From contig CAJXKD010000002.1 of NCBI GenBank assembly GCA_913055735.1, positions 408,150-472,149 of the forward strand: 64,000 nt of DNA, written 5' to 3'. Position 1 is the first letter of the stretch; every line of letters starts with the position of its first letter. Below, in pieces: positions 54,365 to 63,282 of the stretch. The notes beneath the pieces were generated by a model. That model was not told where the DNA came from, did no database searches, and was given only the letters and a program-made list of their open reading frames with translations. Source of the stretch: an uncultured Rhodospirillales bacterium (GTDB taxonomy: Bacteria > Pseudomonadota > Alphaproteobacteria > Rhodospirillales > UBA2165). The position numbers and the translations under genes were made by a program.

Positions 54365-55064
54365 GGAAGTGCACCTCCCTAGGCGCAACGGATTGTTTTT
54401 GGAACAGGTTGAGCTGCCCCTTAATTTCGCCCGCTACGGCGGCCGGGTCCTCTGTTAGGAGACGATGGAGGATGCTCCAATAACTGCCTTTGTAGTGTTC
54501 GAGGAAATTCAAAGCGATGCCGCGCCGGGCAAATTCAATGGGATCGTAGAGGTCAATGCCGCCGGGTGGATTGACGTAGTTTTTGGCACCCAAGGTCTCC
54601 AGAACGGCGAGAACGCGTTGCTGTCCCGAAATCTCCCTGGGAATGTCCAGCGCACTCGATCGCATGATATTCACCGGCAGACCAAGTACTTCACAACTTT
54701 GCCGTAAGAGACGCTCGAGGTAATCGACCGGTGTGCCCGTTGGATCGAGCATGGCTTCTACCGCGGGATGACCGGCGGCGCTTTTGGACTGAAGTGAGGG
54801 GAAGTGAGAAAACTGGCGTTTCAACCGGTCGGCGGCGTCGGCAGGAAAGGCGAGTTGGTTGATACGAATGTCCCGAGGTGCCTTGCACAGCGGAAGGGTC
54901 AGCCATCGGCTTTGGCATTTTTGGTCGGGCAGGCGATTGCGATGTATCCAGCCGCGGCGCGGAAACTGGACACAGTCGTACACGACGAAAAGGTCCGCCA
55001 CGGCGAAGAGGCGGAAGAACCCCGCGTAGGGGAGAAAGCAGGGCTGCATGACGACGACGGTCAT
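54351..55064 (-). CDS. WbqC-family protein
   Basis: A 237-residue WbqC-family protein (MQPCFLPYAGFFRLFAVAD near the start, YDCVQFPRRGWIHRNR). The family is common in O-antigen and antibiotic clusters and is thought to be involved in N-acylation or N-formylation of amino sugars, but evidence is limited. GGAG lies 6 bases before the ATG. Its ATG overlaps the stop of the upstream gene (ATGA). Confidence 0.85.
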   Translation of the reverse strand: MTVVVMQPCFLPYAGFFRLFAVADLFVVYDCVQFPRRGWIHRNRLPDQKCQSRWLTLPLCKAPRDIRINQLAFPADAADRLKRQFSHFPSLQSKSAAGHPAVEAMLDPTGTPVDYLERLLRQSCEVLGLPVNIMRSSALDIPREISGQQRVLAVLETLGAKNYVNPPGGIDLYDPIEFARRGIALNFLEHYKGSYWSILHRLLTEDPAAVAGEIKGQLNLFQKQSVAPREVHFHATV

Positions 55065-56734
55065 CGCTTCTCCACCGATCTCCCGCTGACATTTTGATAA
55101 AACCTGCACAGCCTGCTGCCATGGGCGTGAATGTCGAGCCCGGCTTTACCTCGGCTGAAATCGATTCTTCGGTTTAATACGCGGGCCTTGAGATCATCCC
55201 AATAGGATTTCTGTAGGACCTGATCCAGGGTAACGCCTTCGCCGACGCCGTAATGTTGGACAATTCCCGTCATATACCGGTACTTGCGTGAAACGACCGT
55301 GTAGAGATCGCCGTCGACGAAATCGCCGAGCTTATTGGCCCAGGCTCCACTCGGATCGATCATGCGTGGCATCTTGGCCAACTCCGATTCGTCCTCGGGG
55401 TGGATATAGAACATGCCGACGTCATAACGCTTAATTTCTTCCAGCCAGTCGAAGTAGGGGAGGGCGGCATGGTTGTGGAAATTCGGGGAGCGTTCCGCGA
55501 GGGCAACATAGTCGTCCATATCCTGGTCGATCCACGGTTGGGCGTAGAGATGGAAATGGATGTCGAATTCTTCCGCCCGTTCGGCCAGCCACAGCAAGCT
55601 CGCGTACTGGGCGCCTGCTGCTTTTTCGGTTAGAAACGAGCCGCCGTGGACGACGTGCAGTTTACCATCGTCGTCGCTGAGTTTGTGCGTCGGTGAAGGG
55701 TGGCCCCAGGCCATTTCTGGCAGATAGATGCGTGATTGACGGGCTCCGGTCAGATAGGACCGCTGGATCGACTTGTAGCCGACCCGGGCGCAAACCCATT
55801 GGCTGTGATTTAGCAGGAATCTCTGTACACGCGTTCCGAAAAGCACGGCATCATAAAACTTCGGCAGGTGTTTCAGACGCGTCGCGGGAGAGGTTTGGGA
55901 GTCCTGCAGATCCTTGATGTCGATCACGAAGCGTGTAGGGTCCATCGCGAAGGCTGCGAGTGCGTCTTCACAGTGTTCGCCGGTGGGAAGGAAGCAGTGA
56001 ACCGCGACAGCGGGAAATCCATCATAAGCGGCCCAAAGATCCTGAACATTGTCATAGGGATAAATCGCGTCGAAATATTTGGCATGTTCATGTTCGAGCA
56101 GGGAGGCGGATCTCGTAAACAGCTTCACCCGTTTCCCTGCTTTTCTGAGGCTAGACGCGATCTTCAGTGGCCTGATTTCCTTGCCTGTCGGGACGACAAA
56201 GGCGACCCAGTCAGTATCGTGTTCCGGGCGGTGAATTTGGCGCAGTTGGTCACGAACGTCCAAAAGCTCGTCTTCGCTTTCAATCGCGCGCAAGATCACG
56301 CCAAGGTTTTGATGAATGTCGGCGCGCCGCTTGAAGCCACGCTTCAAATAAGATTTTGATGCGAGTATGTGGGCACGCCAATTACGTCCAAATTCGCTCG
56401 GCCACTCAAATGGTTCGTCCGGAGAGTTTGCGGATCTATCGGCGATGAACTCGCAAAGTGCGATGTCAAGATCATCGGTTGCCGGATCGAGTGCGGTGAT
56501 CTCTATCAACTGTCGGCTTGCTTCAGGATCGCGAACCGAAGCGAGGAAAGCGTGGGTGAAGCGATTGACGAAGAATTCATCATCGGGGTTTTGGGCGATG
56601 ACGGAAACTTGGCGCGAAAACGGTTCGCGCATTTCCTGACCACTTAATGCGTCTCGCAGGACTTCGTGCAGCGCCCGCGCAAGCGGGCTTGATGCGGATG
56701 TAGATTTATGTGCCGCCGTCGTATGTACGTTCAT
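55061..56734 (-). CDS. uncharacterised ~557-residue protein (paralogue A)
   Basis: A 557-residue protein with a close paralogue 1.2 kb away. It has an N-terminal helical domain (about 10-165, SSPLARALHEVLRDALSG, ITALDPATDDLD) and a C-terminal half that looks like a GT-B glycosyltransferase in its strand pattern (WVAFVVPTGKEIRPLKIAS, LHVVHGGSFLTEKAAGA, RYDVGMFYIHPEDES). It ends in a conserved basic tail. No catalytic motif is decisive. It is coupled to WbqC by a 4-base overlap. The start matches the paralogue's MNVHT; an ATG three codons upstream is an alternative. Confidence 0.72.
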   Translation of the reverse strand: MNVHTTAAHKSTSASSPLARALHEVLRDALSGQEMREPFSRQVSVIAQNPDDEFFVNRFTHAFLASVRDPEASRQLIEITALDPATDDLDIALCEFIADRSANSPDEPFEWPSEFGRNWRAHILASKSYLKRGFKRRADIHQNLGVILRAIESEDELLDVRDQLRQIHRPEHDTDWVAFVVPTGKEIRPLKIASSLRKAGKRVKLFTRSASLLEHEHAKYFDAIYPYDNVQDLWAAYDGFPAVAVHCFLPTGEHCEDALAAFAMDPTRFVIDIKDLQDSQTSPATRLKHLPKFYDAVLFGTRVQRFLLNHSQWVCARVGYKSIQRSYLTGARQSRIYLPEMAWGHPSPTHKLSDDDGKLHVVHGGSFLTEKAAGAQYASLLWLAERAEEFDIHFHLYAQPWIDQDMDDYVALAERSPNFHNHAALPYFDWLEEIKRYDVGMFYIHPEDESELAKMPRMIDPSGAWANKLGDFVDGDLYTVVSRKYRYMTGIVQHYGVGEGVTLDQVLQKSYWDDLKARVLNRRIDFSRGKAGLDIHAHGSRLCRFYQNVSGRSVEKR

Positions 56735-56898
56735 CTTCCCCATGCCGGCTTGTGATCCGGCACCCCCAGCGTCCAAGGTTCTTTGCGAATGGAAAATTTA
56801 ACCTTTCAGGTATTAACCTTTTCCAAAGTTAGATTAAGAGTTCGATAACCGCGCCCTTCGAGCCATAGACAGCCCTGCCATTAATTACGGAATTCCCA

Positions 56899-57954
56899 AT
56901 GATTCTGGAGATCAGCGCCTACGATGCCGCCGAACGTCGTGCAAAGGAGGGGATGGGATACCCCGAGCACGCAGCCTTTTCGACCAAGACCTTCGAGGAC
57001 TATGGCTTTCCAACCCGCGCAACGACCGAGGCCGAGTTGCTCCGCTATGTCGACATGCTGGCCAGCTATAACCTGATTGAGCGGCTTGAGCCGGGCCGCT
57101 TCTTTCGCGCCTCCGCGCTGCAGACGGATTTCACCTTCGAGGAAGTGGCGCTTTTATCGAAACTCACCCATGGGGTAGCCGACATAACGGAGAAACGTTG
57201 TGGAAAGCGGGTGATCCAGCATTTCAATCATTTGGGGGCGATGGGACACGCCCGGATGGTCAACGCCGTCGCTCAAGCCGCAGGCAAATCCCAGATTTCC
57301 ATTTTTGAGGCTGGTCCCGGCTGCGGCTATGCCGGCGTCATATTGGCGATGCTCGGGCACCGGTACATGTCCTACGACATAACGCAGGGCTACTATCTGT
57401 GGCAAAACCGGCTCTATGACCATTTTTTTGGCGCCGAATTCACGGAATTTGCGGCCCAAGAAAAAGCCTCCCTAAGCGCAGCTACTCGTGTGGCCCATCT
57501 GCCGTGGTGGCAGTTTTGCAAAATTTTCAGGGACTGTCCCGTAAAGGCCGATGTTCTTCTATCCAATGCCAATTTAGGTGAGATGCATGGCTGGGCACTG
57601 CGATATCTATTGCGGGTGGCCAAGCTGATGTTCGCCGAATCAGATATCGGGATGATTGTTTTCGGGAATTATGGCGCTACGCACTTAAACACTCAGTCGC
57701 AGATCGAAGCGGAACTTGCCGAGGCTGGATTCCGTCAAGTGCTGAGTGAAAAGATGTACGGTTTCATCCTGGAAGGCCGAGAACTAAAGGAAGAGGCACG
57801 TGTCGCGCTCGAGAATCAAATTCCTCTTATCGGAGACGATGGCAGCGGAAAAACCGTCGGACCACGTGACTTCATCGATTTCAGCGGCGATGAATTCACC
57901 GACGAGTTCGATTTCTTCTCTTTTCTTGCGGACTGGCCGGCTCTCCGAAAATAA
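56899..57954 (+). CDS. methyltransferase-like protein (possible sugar O-methyltransferase)
   Basis: A 351-residue protein with a Rossmann-type motif FEAGPGCGYAGVIL near residue 135, followed by YDITQGYYLWQNRLY, and an N-terminal helical region. The layout resembles the putative sugar O-methyltransferase family, but the acid after strand 2 is in an unusual context. It is on the opposite strand from the two paralogues that flank it, divergent from one and convergent with the other. Confidence 0.7.
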   Translation: MILEISAYDAAERRAKEGMGYPEHAAFSTKTFEDYGFPTRATTEAELLRYVDMLASYNLIERLEPGRFFRASALQTDFTFEEVALLSKLTHGVADITEKRCGKRVIQHFNHLGAMGHARMVNAVAQAAGKSQISIFEAGPGCGYAGVILAMLGHRYMSYDITQGYYLWQNRLYDHFFGAEFTEFAAQEKASLSAATRVAHLPWWQFCKIFRDCPVKADVLLSNANLGEMHGWALRYLLRVAKLMFAESDIGMIVFGNYGATHLNTQSQIEAELAEAGFRQVLSEKMYGFILEGRELKEEARVALENQIPLIGDDGSGKTVGPRDFIDFSGDEFTDEFDFFSFLADWPALRK

Positions 57955-57981
57955 TCGGTGCCGGACTGCCGTCGCACGACC

Positions 57982-59646
57982 TCAATCGTCCGTTTCTATT
58001 CGTTCATAGAAGCGGCATAGACGTGGGGCATGCGCATGAATATCGAGCGCGGTCTTGGCGCGACTGAAGTCGATGCCGCGGTTCAGTACACGCCCTTTGA
58101 GGTCATCCCAATAAGTTTTTTGCAGGACTTGGTCCAGGCTCACGCCCTCGCCAACGCCATATCGCTGGGCGATCCGTGTCATGTAGCGGTACTTCCTGGA
58201 GATGACCATGAATAAGTCGCCGTCGACAAAATCGCCGAATTTGTTCCCCCAGGCGCCACTGGGGTCGATCATGCGTGGCATTCTGCCGAGATGCGATTCG
58301 TCGTCCGGATGGATATAAAACATGCCAACATCGTACCGCTTTAATGCTTCAATCCATTCCGCATAGGGCACATGGCCATGGTTATGAAAGTTGGGGGACC
58401 GTGCGGCGAGCGCCTCATAGTCGCTCATATCCTGGTCATTCCACGGACGTGCATAGAGATGGAAATGGACGTCGAATTTTTCGGCCCGCTCCGCGAGCCA
58501 GAGAAGGCTGGCGTAATCTGCGCCGGCTGCCTTTTCGGTTAGAAATGAGCCGCCGTGCACGACGTGCAATTTGCCATCGTCGTCGCTTAATTTTTTTTCC
58601 GGTGAGGGATGCCCCCAGGCCATCTCCGGCAAGTAAATGCGCTGCTGACAGGCGTTCGGCAGATAGGATCGATGGATTGCATTATAGCCGACCCGGGCAC
58701 AGACGTGCCGGCTGTGGTTGAGTAGAAAGCGCTGGATGAGTGCGGCAAGAGCCATTTCGTTACGGGTCTCGGGCATATGGTCCAACCGGACGATCGGCGA
58801 CGTCGCTATGTCTTGCAGGTCTTTGATGTCGAGAACGAAGCGGAATGGGTCCATGGCAAATGCGGCGATGCAGTCCGTGGTGTCGGCGCCGGTACGCGCA
58901 AAACAATGGACCGCGTCTACCGAGACACCATCGAAGGCCGCCCAGAGGTCCAGCGCATTTTCGTAAGGATGAACCGCGTCGAAATACTCGGGGTGGTCGA
59001 CGTCGAGGTTGTTTTTTGCTCTGGTAAATAGGCGTACCCGCTTGCCGCCTTTGCGAAGGGTGGAGGCGATCTTTAGCGCCCGCACGCTGATATCCGGGGA
59101 GACGAACGCTATCCAACCGGTTTGCGGTGCCGGCTGTGTCGGGTTTCGAAGGAGATCTCGAACATCCGTATTTTCGTTTCCATGTAGAACAGTTCGCATC
59201 GTGACGCCGTAGTTGTGGTGGACATCGGCCCGCCAACGGAACCCCTTTCGCGCGTAAACCGCCGCCGCGAGCATGTGGGTACGCCAGTCAAACGCATTGT
59301 TGGCGGCAGACGTCAGGGACAGAACCGCCGATTCTTGTCCCTCGAACCTCGGCAATATGAATTCGTGCAGGGCTGCATCGAGGTCGTCAGTTGCAGGATC
59401 CAACGATGTGAATTCGGTGAGTTGGCGGCGGACGTTGGGATCGGAAAAAGTGCTGGCCACCGCCTGAACGAAGAGAGAGGCGAAATTGTCTTCGCCTAGG
59501 CTCTTTGGGATCGCCGCAATCCTCGCGGAGAACGGCTGTTGCGGCCCACTGCCGGACAGCGCGTCGCGGAGGATATTACGAAGCGCGACCGCGAGTGGGC
59601 TCGCGCGGCCGCTTTCCTTTTCAACATGTGCCGTATGAACGTTCAT
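57982..59646 (-). CDS. uncharacterised ~554-residue protein (paralogue B)
   Basis: Paralogue of the 557-residue protein at 55 kb, colinear over the full length. Shared segments include DALSG, PATDDLD, FVLDIKDLQD, FLLNHSRHVCARVGYN, IYLPEMAWGHPSP, VHGGSFLTEKAAGA, DPSGAWGNKFGDFVDGDL and VLNRGIDFSRAK. The C-terminal half is more conserved than the N-terminal half, suggesting that the active site lies there. Possible glycosyltransferase-like function is inferred from the fold pattern only. The long perfect segments and similar spacing point to a duplication event. Confidence 0.72.
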   Translation of the reverse strand: MNVHTAHVEKESGRASPLAVALRNILRDALSGSGPQQPFSARIAAIPKSLGEDNFASLFVQAVASTFSDPNVRRQLTEFTSLDPATDDLDAALHEFILPRFEGQESAVLSLTSAANNAFDWRTHMLAAAVYARKGFRWRADVHHNYGVTMRTVLHGNENTDVRDLLRNPTQPAPQTGWIAFVSPDISVRALKIASTLRKGGKRVRLFTRAKNNLDVDHPEYFDAVHPYENALDLWAAFDGVSVDAVHCFARTGADTTDCIAAFAMDPFRFVLDIKDLQDIATSPIVRLDHMPETRNEMALAALIQRFLLNHSRHVCARVGYNAIHRSYLPNACQQRIYLPEMAWGHPSPEKKLSDDDGKLHVVHGGSFLTEKAAGADYASLLWLAERAEKFDVHFHLYARPWNDQDMSDYEALAARSPNFHNHGHVPYAEWIEALKRYDVGMFYIHPDDESHLGRMPRMIDPSGAWGNKFGDFVDGDLFMVISRKYRYMTRIAQRYGVGEGVSLDQVLQKTYWDDLKGRVLNRGIDFSRAKTALDIHAHAPRLCRFYERIETDD

Positions 59647-59860
59647 CGGACGCTGCCACCGGAAGAGTGCGATTTTGACAAGGAATAGCTGGCTGGCGGT
59701 GGAGAATCCCTTAATTTTCGCCCACGGGATAAGCCGTTTGCTATTCGATCGGCAGCAAATTTTAACGTCAAGTTAGGGTTGCGGTCCCTGACCGGCGGCT
59801 GGGTTTGTCGAATGTCATGCCATTGGAGAGGGCGCTGAGAAATGGTCACTTATACGCCGG

Positions 59861-60910
59861 TTAATTGGCCACTTTTGCCTTTCTCGTCTTCCGCTTCATT
59901 TCACCAATATAGCTTCCGGCTTCCGAGAAGTCGTTTGACTCGCGGCGGGCGATGGAGCGGTGCCGGCAATGGGTGCAGTTCCGGCAATCCTCATTCATGT
60001 TTTCGGGATCGTTGACGCCCGCGCGGAATGCGGCCAACTCGTCCCCCGCCCAAATCTCTTCCAGTGTCTGGTCAAACATGTTGCCGACCGTGGTGCTGGT
60101 TACCGGGCAGGGATAAACGTCGCCGTTAGGCTGAACCGACATGCGTTGCCAGGGAATGCCGCAGTGGCGGTGGCCGAGATCTTTGGTTTCTTTAAGATTG
60201 TCGGTGATGGCACCGCTCTGGAGAACGAATTTAACGCCAAGCTTTTCGGCGTATTCGGATGCTTCCCGGGCGCGTCGGCCGAACGTATCGAGGTCGCATA
60301 GCGGCATAAAGGGCACCATCTCCGGCCCCATCGCTTTGAGAAAGGTGACTTGCACCCCTTCGGCGGCCCGGTGTTCGGCTGCGAAATCGATCGCCATCTC
60401 GAGCTCGTCGATGGTGTCGAGCATGCCGACGGTGGAGATCCGTAAGATCGGATACTCCGTTCCCAGCTCGGCCTTGCGGGCGTTGAGCCGGTGCAAATTG
60501 GCGGTGACCTTGGCGAGCCCGTCAAACTGCATGTTTTTCTTGTAGGTCTCCGGCATGAAGCCGGTTACCGAAACGGTGAGGTAGGTCAGTTTCCCGGCAA
60601 TCGCGTCGATGATGTCATCATTGAGGAGTAGTCCGTTGGTCGAAAAATAGGTCTCGATGTCAAAGCGGCTGACTTCCTCGAAAATCGGAATGAAATCGCG
60701 ACAGGTGAGGGCCTCGTATTTGCTGAACAGGGTCAGCGACTTGAGATGGGGCAGAAACGGCCCGATCCGGTCGCGGACGTCTTTGGTGCTCAGTTGTGTG
60801 ATTTCCTTCGGCGTGAAATAGCTCAAATGGCAAAAACGGCAGCGAAGATTGCACTTGCTGCTTAACTCGATGTCCATATGGGTAGGAAAGGCACGTTTCT
60901 TCAAAGACAT
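59861..60910 (-). CDS. radical SAM/SPASM-domain protein
   Basis: A 349-residue protein with cluster motif C20-x3-C24-x2-C27 (CNLRCRFC) and a C-terminal SPASM-like segment (VYPCPVTSTTVGNMFDQTLEEIW, CRNCTHCRH). The GNMFDQTLEEIW phrase is typical of SPASM proteins. The ATG at MSLKKRAFPT is used; a TTG 30 bases upstream is open. It could modify a peptide, sugar or enzyme; no peptide precursor gene is evident nearby. Confidence 0.86.
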   Translation of the reverse strand: MSLKKRAFPTHMDIELSSKCNLRCRFCHLSYFTPKEITQLSTKDVRDRIGPFLPHLKSLTLFSKYEALTCRDFIPIFEEVSRFDIETYFSTNGLLLNDDIIDAIAGKLTYLTVSVTGFMPETYKKNMQFDGLAKVTANLHRLNARKAELGTEYPILRISTVGMLDTIDELEMAIDFAAEHRAAEGVQVTFLKAMGPEMVPFMPLCDLDTFGRRAREASEYAEKLGVKFVLQSGAITDNLKETKDLGHRHCGIPWQRMSVQPNGDVYPCPVTSTTVGNMFDQTLEEIWAGDELAAFRAGVNDPENMNEDCRNCTHCRHRSIARRESNDFSEAGSYIGEMKRKTRKAKVAN

Positions 60911-60998
60911 CGCATGCCGCCTTCCTTGCTCGAGCGCCAACTGGGCCGGTACTAACCTTAAGTGAGACCAGAGTTGGGGCTCTGCGTTAAAATTTTCC

Positions 60999-61727
60999 TT
61001 AATGTCCTAAATTTTCGCTGTTACAGGTGGATTCGCACTCCTGAGCGACGCGTGCCTCAAGTTGTTGCCGTGCGAAGCGATACAGGTCCATATCCCATCG
61101 ATTGAGCTCACGGATGCGATCGCGGACGGCTTGTGGGGTTTTGGGCCGCGGACCCGTGACATTCGAATGGCCGGCTTGATAGGGCCGCCAGCCAAGGGAG
61201 CGGGACATCAACGAAAGCGTTTCCGCGAATAGTTCCGACACGCCGACTACGGCGAAATCGTTTATGAGGCTTTGCTTGCAGCCTTCGACGATATCCGCCG
61301 ACAGGTGGTGGATGGTCGGGACGCTGGTCAGCATCAGGGCCTGTTGATTGGAGAAGAAATCCGGCATCTCCTCCAAGGCGTCGCCAAGGCTCATGATCGA
61401 ACCGTCGGTGCGGGTCAACCGTTCTGGGTGCTCGTCGAGATTCTGATAATAGCTGGAGATCGTGCGGGTAACGGGATCCCGGAGCACCGTGACGTATTTC
61501 CAGGGGCACTTGAGAGTTTCGTGGGCGCCGTATCTGAAGTGGCCGATGAGGGCGCGATATTTACCGTTACCGGTTTCGACCATGGCTCCCAAATTGTCGA
61601 GAAGGGATGTCGTGGGCTGATTGTAGTAAGTCAGGACGGCATCAGGACCATACTGCCGATCGACGACTTCTCGAAGAGAAGTGCCTGCTGCCTTGGGGAT
61701 ATGGATAAAAAGAAGAAAGGGGGACAT
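60999..61727 (-). CDS. sulfotransferase family 2 protein
   Basis: A 242-residue carbohydrate sulfotransferase-like protein, with the PAPS loop FIHIPKAAGTSLREVV (about 7-22) and the 3'-phosphate segment VLRDPVTRTISSYY. This is the pattern of Golgi-type and bacterial 2-O/6-O sulfotransferases that act on polysaccharides, and differs from the sulfotransferase at 51.5 kb. It is the leftmost gene of the minus-strand decoration genes. Confidence 0.85.
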   Translation of the reverse strand: MSPFLLFIHIPKAAGTSLREVVDRQYGPDAVLTYYNQPTTSLLDNLGAMVETGNGKYRALIGHFRYGAHETLKCPWKYVTVLRDPVTRTISSYYQNLDEHPERLTRTDGSIMSLGDALEEMPDFFSNQQALMLTSVPTIHHLSADIVEGCKQSLINDFAVVGVSELFAETLSLMSRSLGWRPYQAGHSNVTGPRPKTPQAVRDRIRELNRWDMDLYRFARQQLEARVAQECESTCNSENLGH

Positions 61728-61986
61728 TAACCTTCGCGCGTGCTCATGCAGGCGTTTCTTCCATATCGAGCTTCGAAAAATCGCGAGCCTTGGCCGTATT
61801 CTTCAGGGGCCGGGAAGGTAGAATAGCGAGTGGCGATTAATAGAAAGTGATCCAGGTCGGTCGCGGCCGGAAGCCGCCGGTGGGCTTATGGCCGATTTGA
61901 TTGCGGTCAAGGAAACCGCCCCAATCCCACCCCATATTCCCGATGATCACGTTCTCTTTACCGAGAACGATTTACAGTCGAAAACA

Positions 61987-62005
61987 ATTGATAATGATTT
62001 GCAAT
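61987..62005. promoter_or_regulatory. Fur-box-like imperfect palindrome
   Basis: A 19-base site, ATTGATAATGATTTGCAAT, resembles the Fur consensus GATAATGATAATCATTATC, with most positions symmetrical about the centre. It lies about 100 bases before the start codon of the ferric-iron binding protein, near a second site. Confidence 0.65.
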
Positions 62006-62024
62006 TTCGATATTGGATGGGGAA

Positions 62025-62041
62025 AGAATGATAATCATTCT
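62025..62041. promoter_or_regulatory. Fur-box-like perfect palindrome
   Basis: AGAATGATAATCATTCT is a perfect 17-base palindrome with the 7-1-7 form of a Fur box. Its distance of about 62 bases from the start codon fits overlap with the promoter, giving repression when iron is plentiful. An Irr- or Mur-type regulator of the same superfamily is possible in alphaproteobacteria. Confidence 0.72.
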
Positions 62042-62103
62042 CAAAATAAACGTAAGGGCGGGGCCATAACAGCCATCGTCTACCCATCTAATCGGAGGAC
62101 ACT

Positions 62104-63138
62104 ATGATTCGGAAATTTCTTGCCGCTGTCGCGGCAATGGCGGCGTTCAGCCAGGCGTTCCAAGCCACTCCGGCCTATGCCGCCGAGGAGGTCAACCTAT
62201 ACTCCTACCGGCAACCATTTTTGATCCAGCCGTTCTTGGACGAATTTACCAAACAGACTGGCATCAAGGTAAATGTGGTCTATGCCCAAAAGGGGATGCT
62301 GGAGCGGCTGCAGGCGGAGGGCCGCAATACGCCGGCTGACGCGGTGTTGACCGTCGATATCGCGCGTCTCGATGCTTTGGCGAAAGCGGAACTTCTGCAG
62401 CCGATCGATTCCGAAATTCTAAAGAAGAATATCCCGGCTCAGTATCGTCATCCCGATGGTATCTGGTTTGGCCTGACGACCCGCGCGCGGGTCGTTTACG
62501 CCAGCAAGGACAGGGTGAAACCGGGCGAGGTGGCATCCTATGCCGATCTCGCGGAACCGCACATGAAGGGGCGGATTTGTACGCGGTCGGGCAAGCATGC
62601 TTATAACATTTCGTTGCTTGCGTCGATCATCGCGCACAAAGGCGTTGATGCGGCCGAGACGTGGGCGCGTGGTGTAAAGGCCAATCTGGCGCGCCGCCCG
62701 CAAGGCAATGACCGTGCACAGGTCAAGGCGATCAAGGAAGGCATTTGCGACGTCTCTTTGGGGAACACCTACTATATGGGCTTCATGGCCACCAACGAGA
62801 AATCACCTGAGCAAAAGGAATGGGCGGCGGCGGTGAACGTTTTGTTCCCCGAGCAAGACGGCGTCGGAACGCACGTCAATATCAGCGGGGCCGCAGTGAC
62901 GGAGTATGCCAAGAACAAAGAGAACGCGGTTAAACTTCTCGAGTTCCTGAGCGAAGATTTTGCGCAGCATATGTATGCGGAACAGAATTTCGAATACCCG
63001 GTCAAGAAGGGCGTAAAATGGCATCCCTTGGTTGCATCCTGGGGCACCTTCAAGGCGGACGATATCAATCTGGATGTGATCGCCGCGCACCGCGCCGAAG
63101 CCGCGAAAATAATGGACCGCGTTGACTTCGACGGTTAA
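62104..63138 (+). CDS. ferric iron ABC transporter substrate-binding protein (FutA/FbpA type)
   Basis: A 344-residue periplasmic binding protein with a signal peptide (1-27, ending TPAYAA). The mature part has the ferric-binding fold (VNLYSYRQPFL, GIKVNVVYAQKG) and the tyrosine-containing motif GNTYYMGFM near the C-terminal half, expected to ligate Fe3+. Two Fur-like sites upstream support iron control. A permease gene follows, as in Fbp/Fut/Afu operons. Confidence 0.9.
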   Translation: MIRKFLAAVAAMAAFSQAFQATPAYAAEEVNLYSYRQPFLIQPFLDEFTKQTGIKVNVVYAQKGMLERLQAEGRNTPADAVLTVDIARLDALAKAELLQPIDSEILKKNIPAQYRHPDGIWFGLTTRARVVYASKDRVKPGEVASYADLAEPHMKGRICTRSGKHAYNISLLASIIAHKGVDAAETWARGVKANLARRPQGNDRAQVKAIKEGICDVSLGNTYYMGFMATNEKSPEQKEWAAAVNVLFPEQDGVGTHVNISGAAVTEYAKNKENAVKLLEFLSEDFAQHMYAEQNFEYPVKKGVKWHPLVASWGTFKADDINLDVIAAHRAEAAKIMDRVDFDG

Positions 63139-63165
63139 GGTCTGCCGCATTCGCTGAACGGGTTG

Positions 63166-63187
63166 AGAGCCGCCAATGTGCGGCTCT
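63166..63187 (+). terminator. stem-loop after the iron-binding protein gene
   Basis: A perfect 8-bp stem (AGAGCCGC / GCGGCTCT) with a 6-base loop, then TCGCTTATTT, which is a weak T-run. It may reduce readthrough so that the binding protein is made in excess over the permease, a common arrangement in ABC operons. Confidence 0.6.
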
Positions 63188-63282
63188 TCGCTTATTTGGT
63201 GGGTTATAGTTGTTTGAATTCCAATATTAATTATAGATATCTAATGGGCTGAGTGCCCGCCGATACGTCACCGAGTCAATTT

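Larger units (their letters stand above)
61728..62103. promoter_or_regulatory. intergenic region with iron-regulatory sites
   Basis: The gap between divergent genes contains no credible gene. The right-hand part, 60-120 bases before the iron-binding protein gene, is AT-rich and carries two Fur-like palindromes, annotated separately. The left part shows nothing recognisable. Confidence 0.55.
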
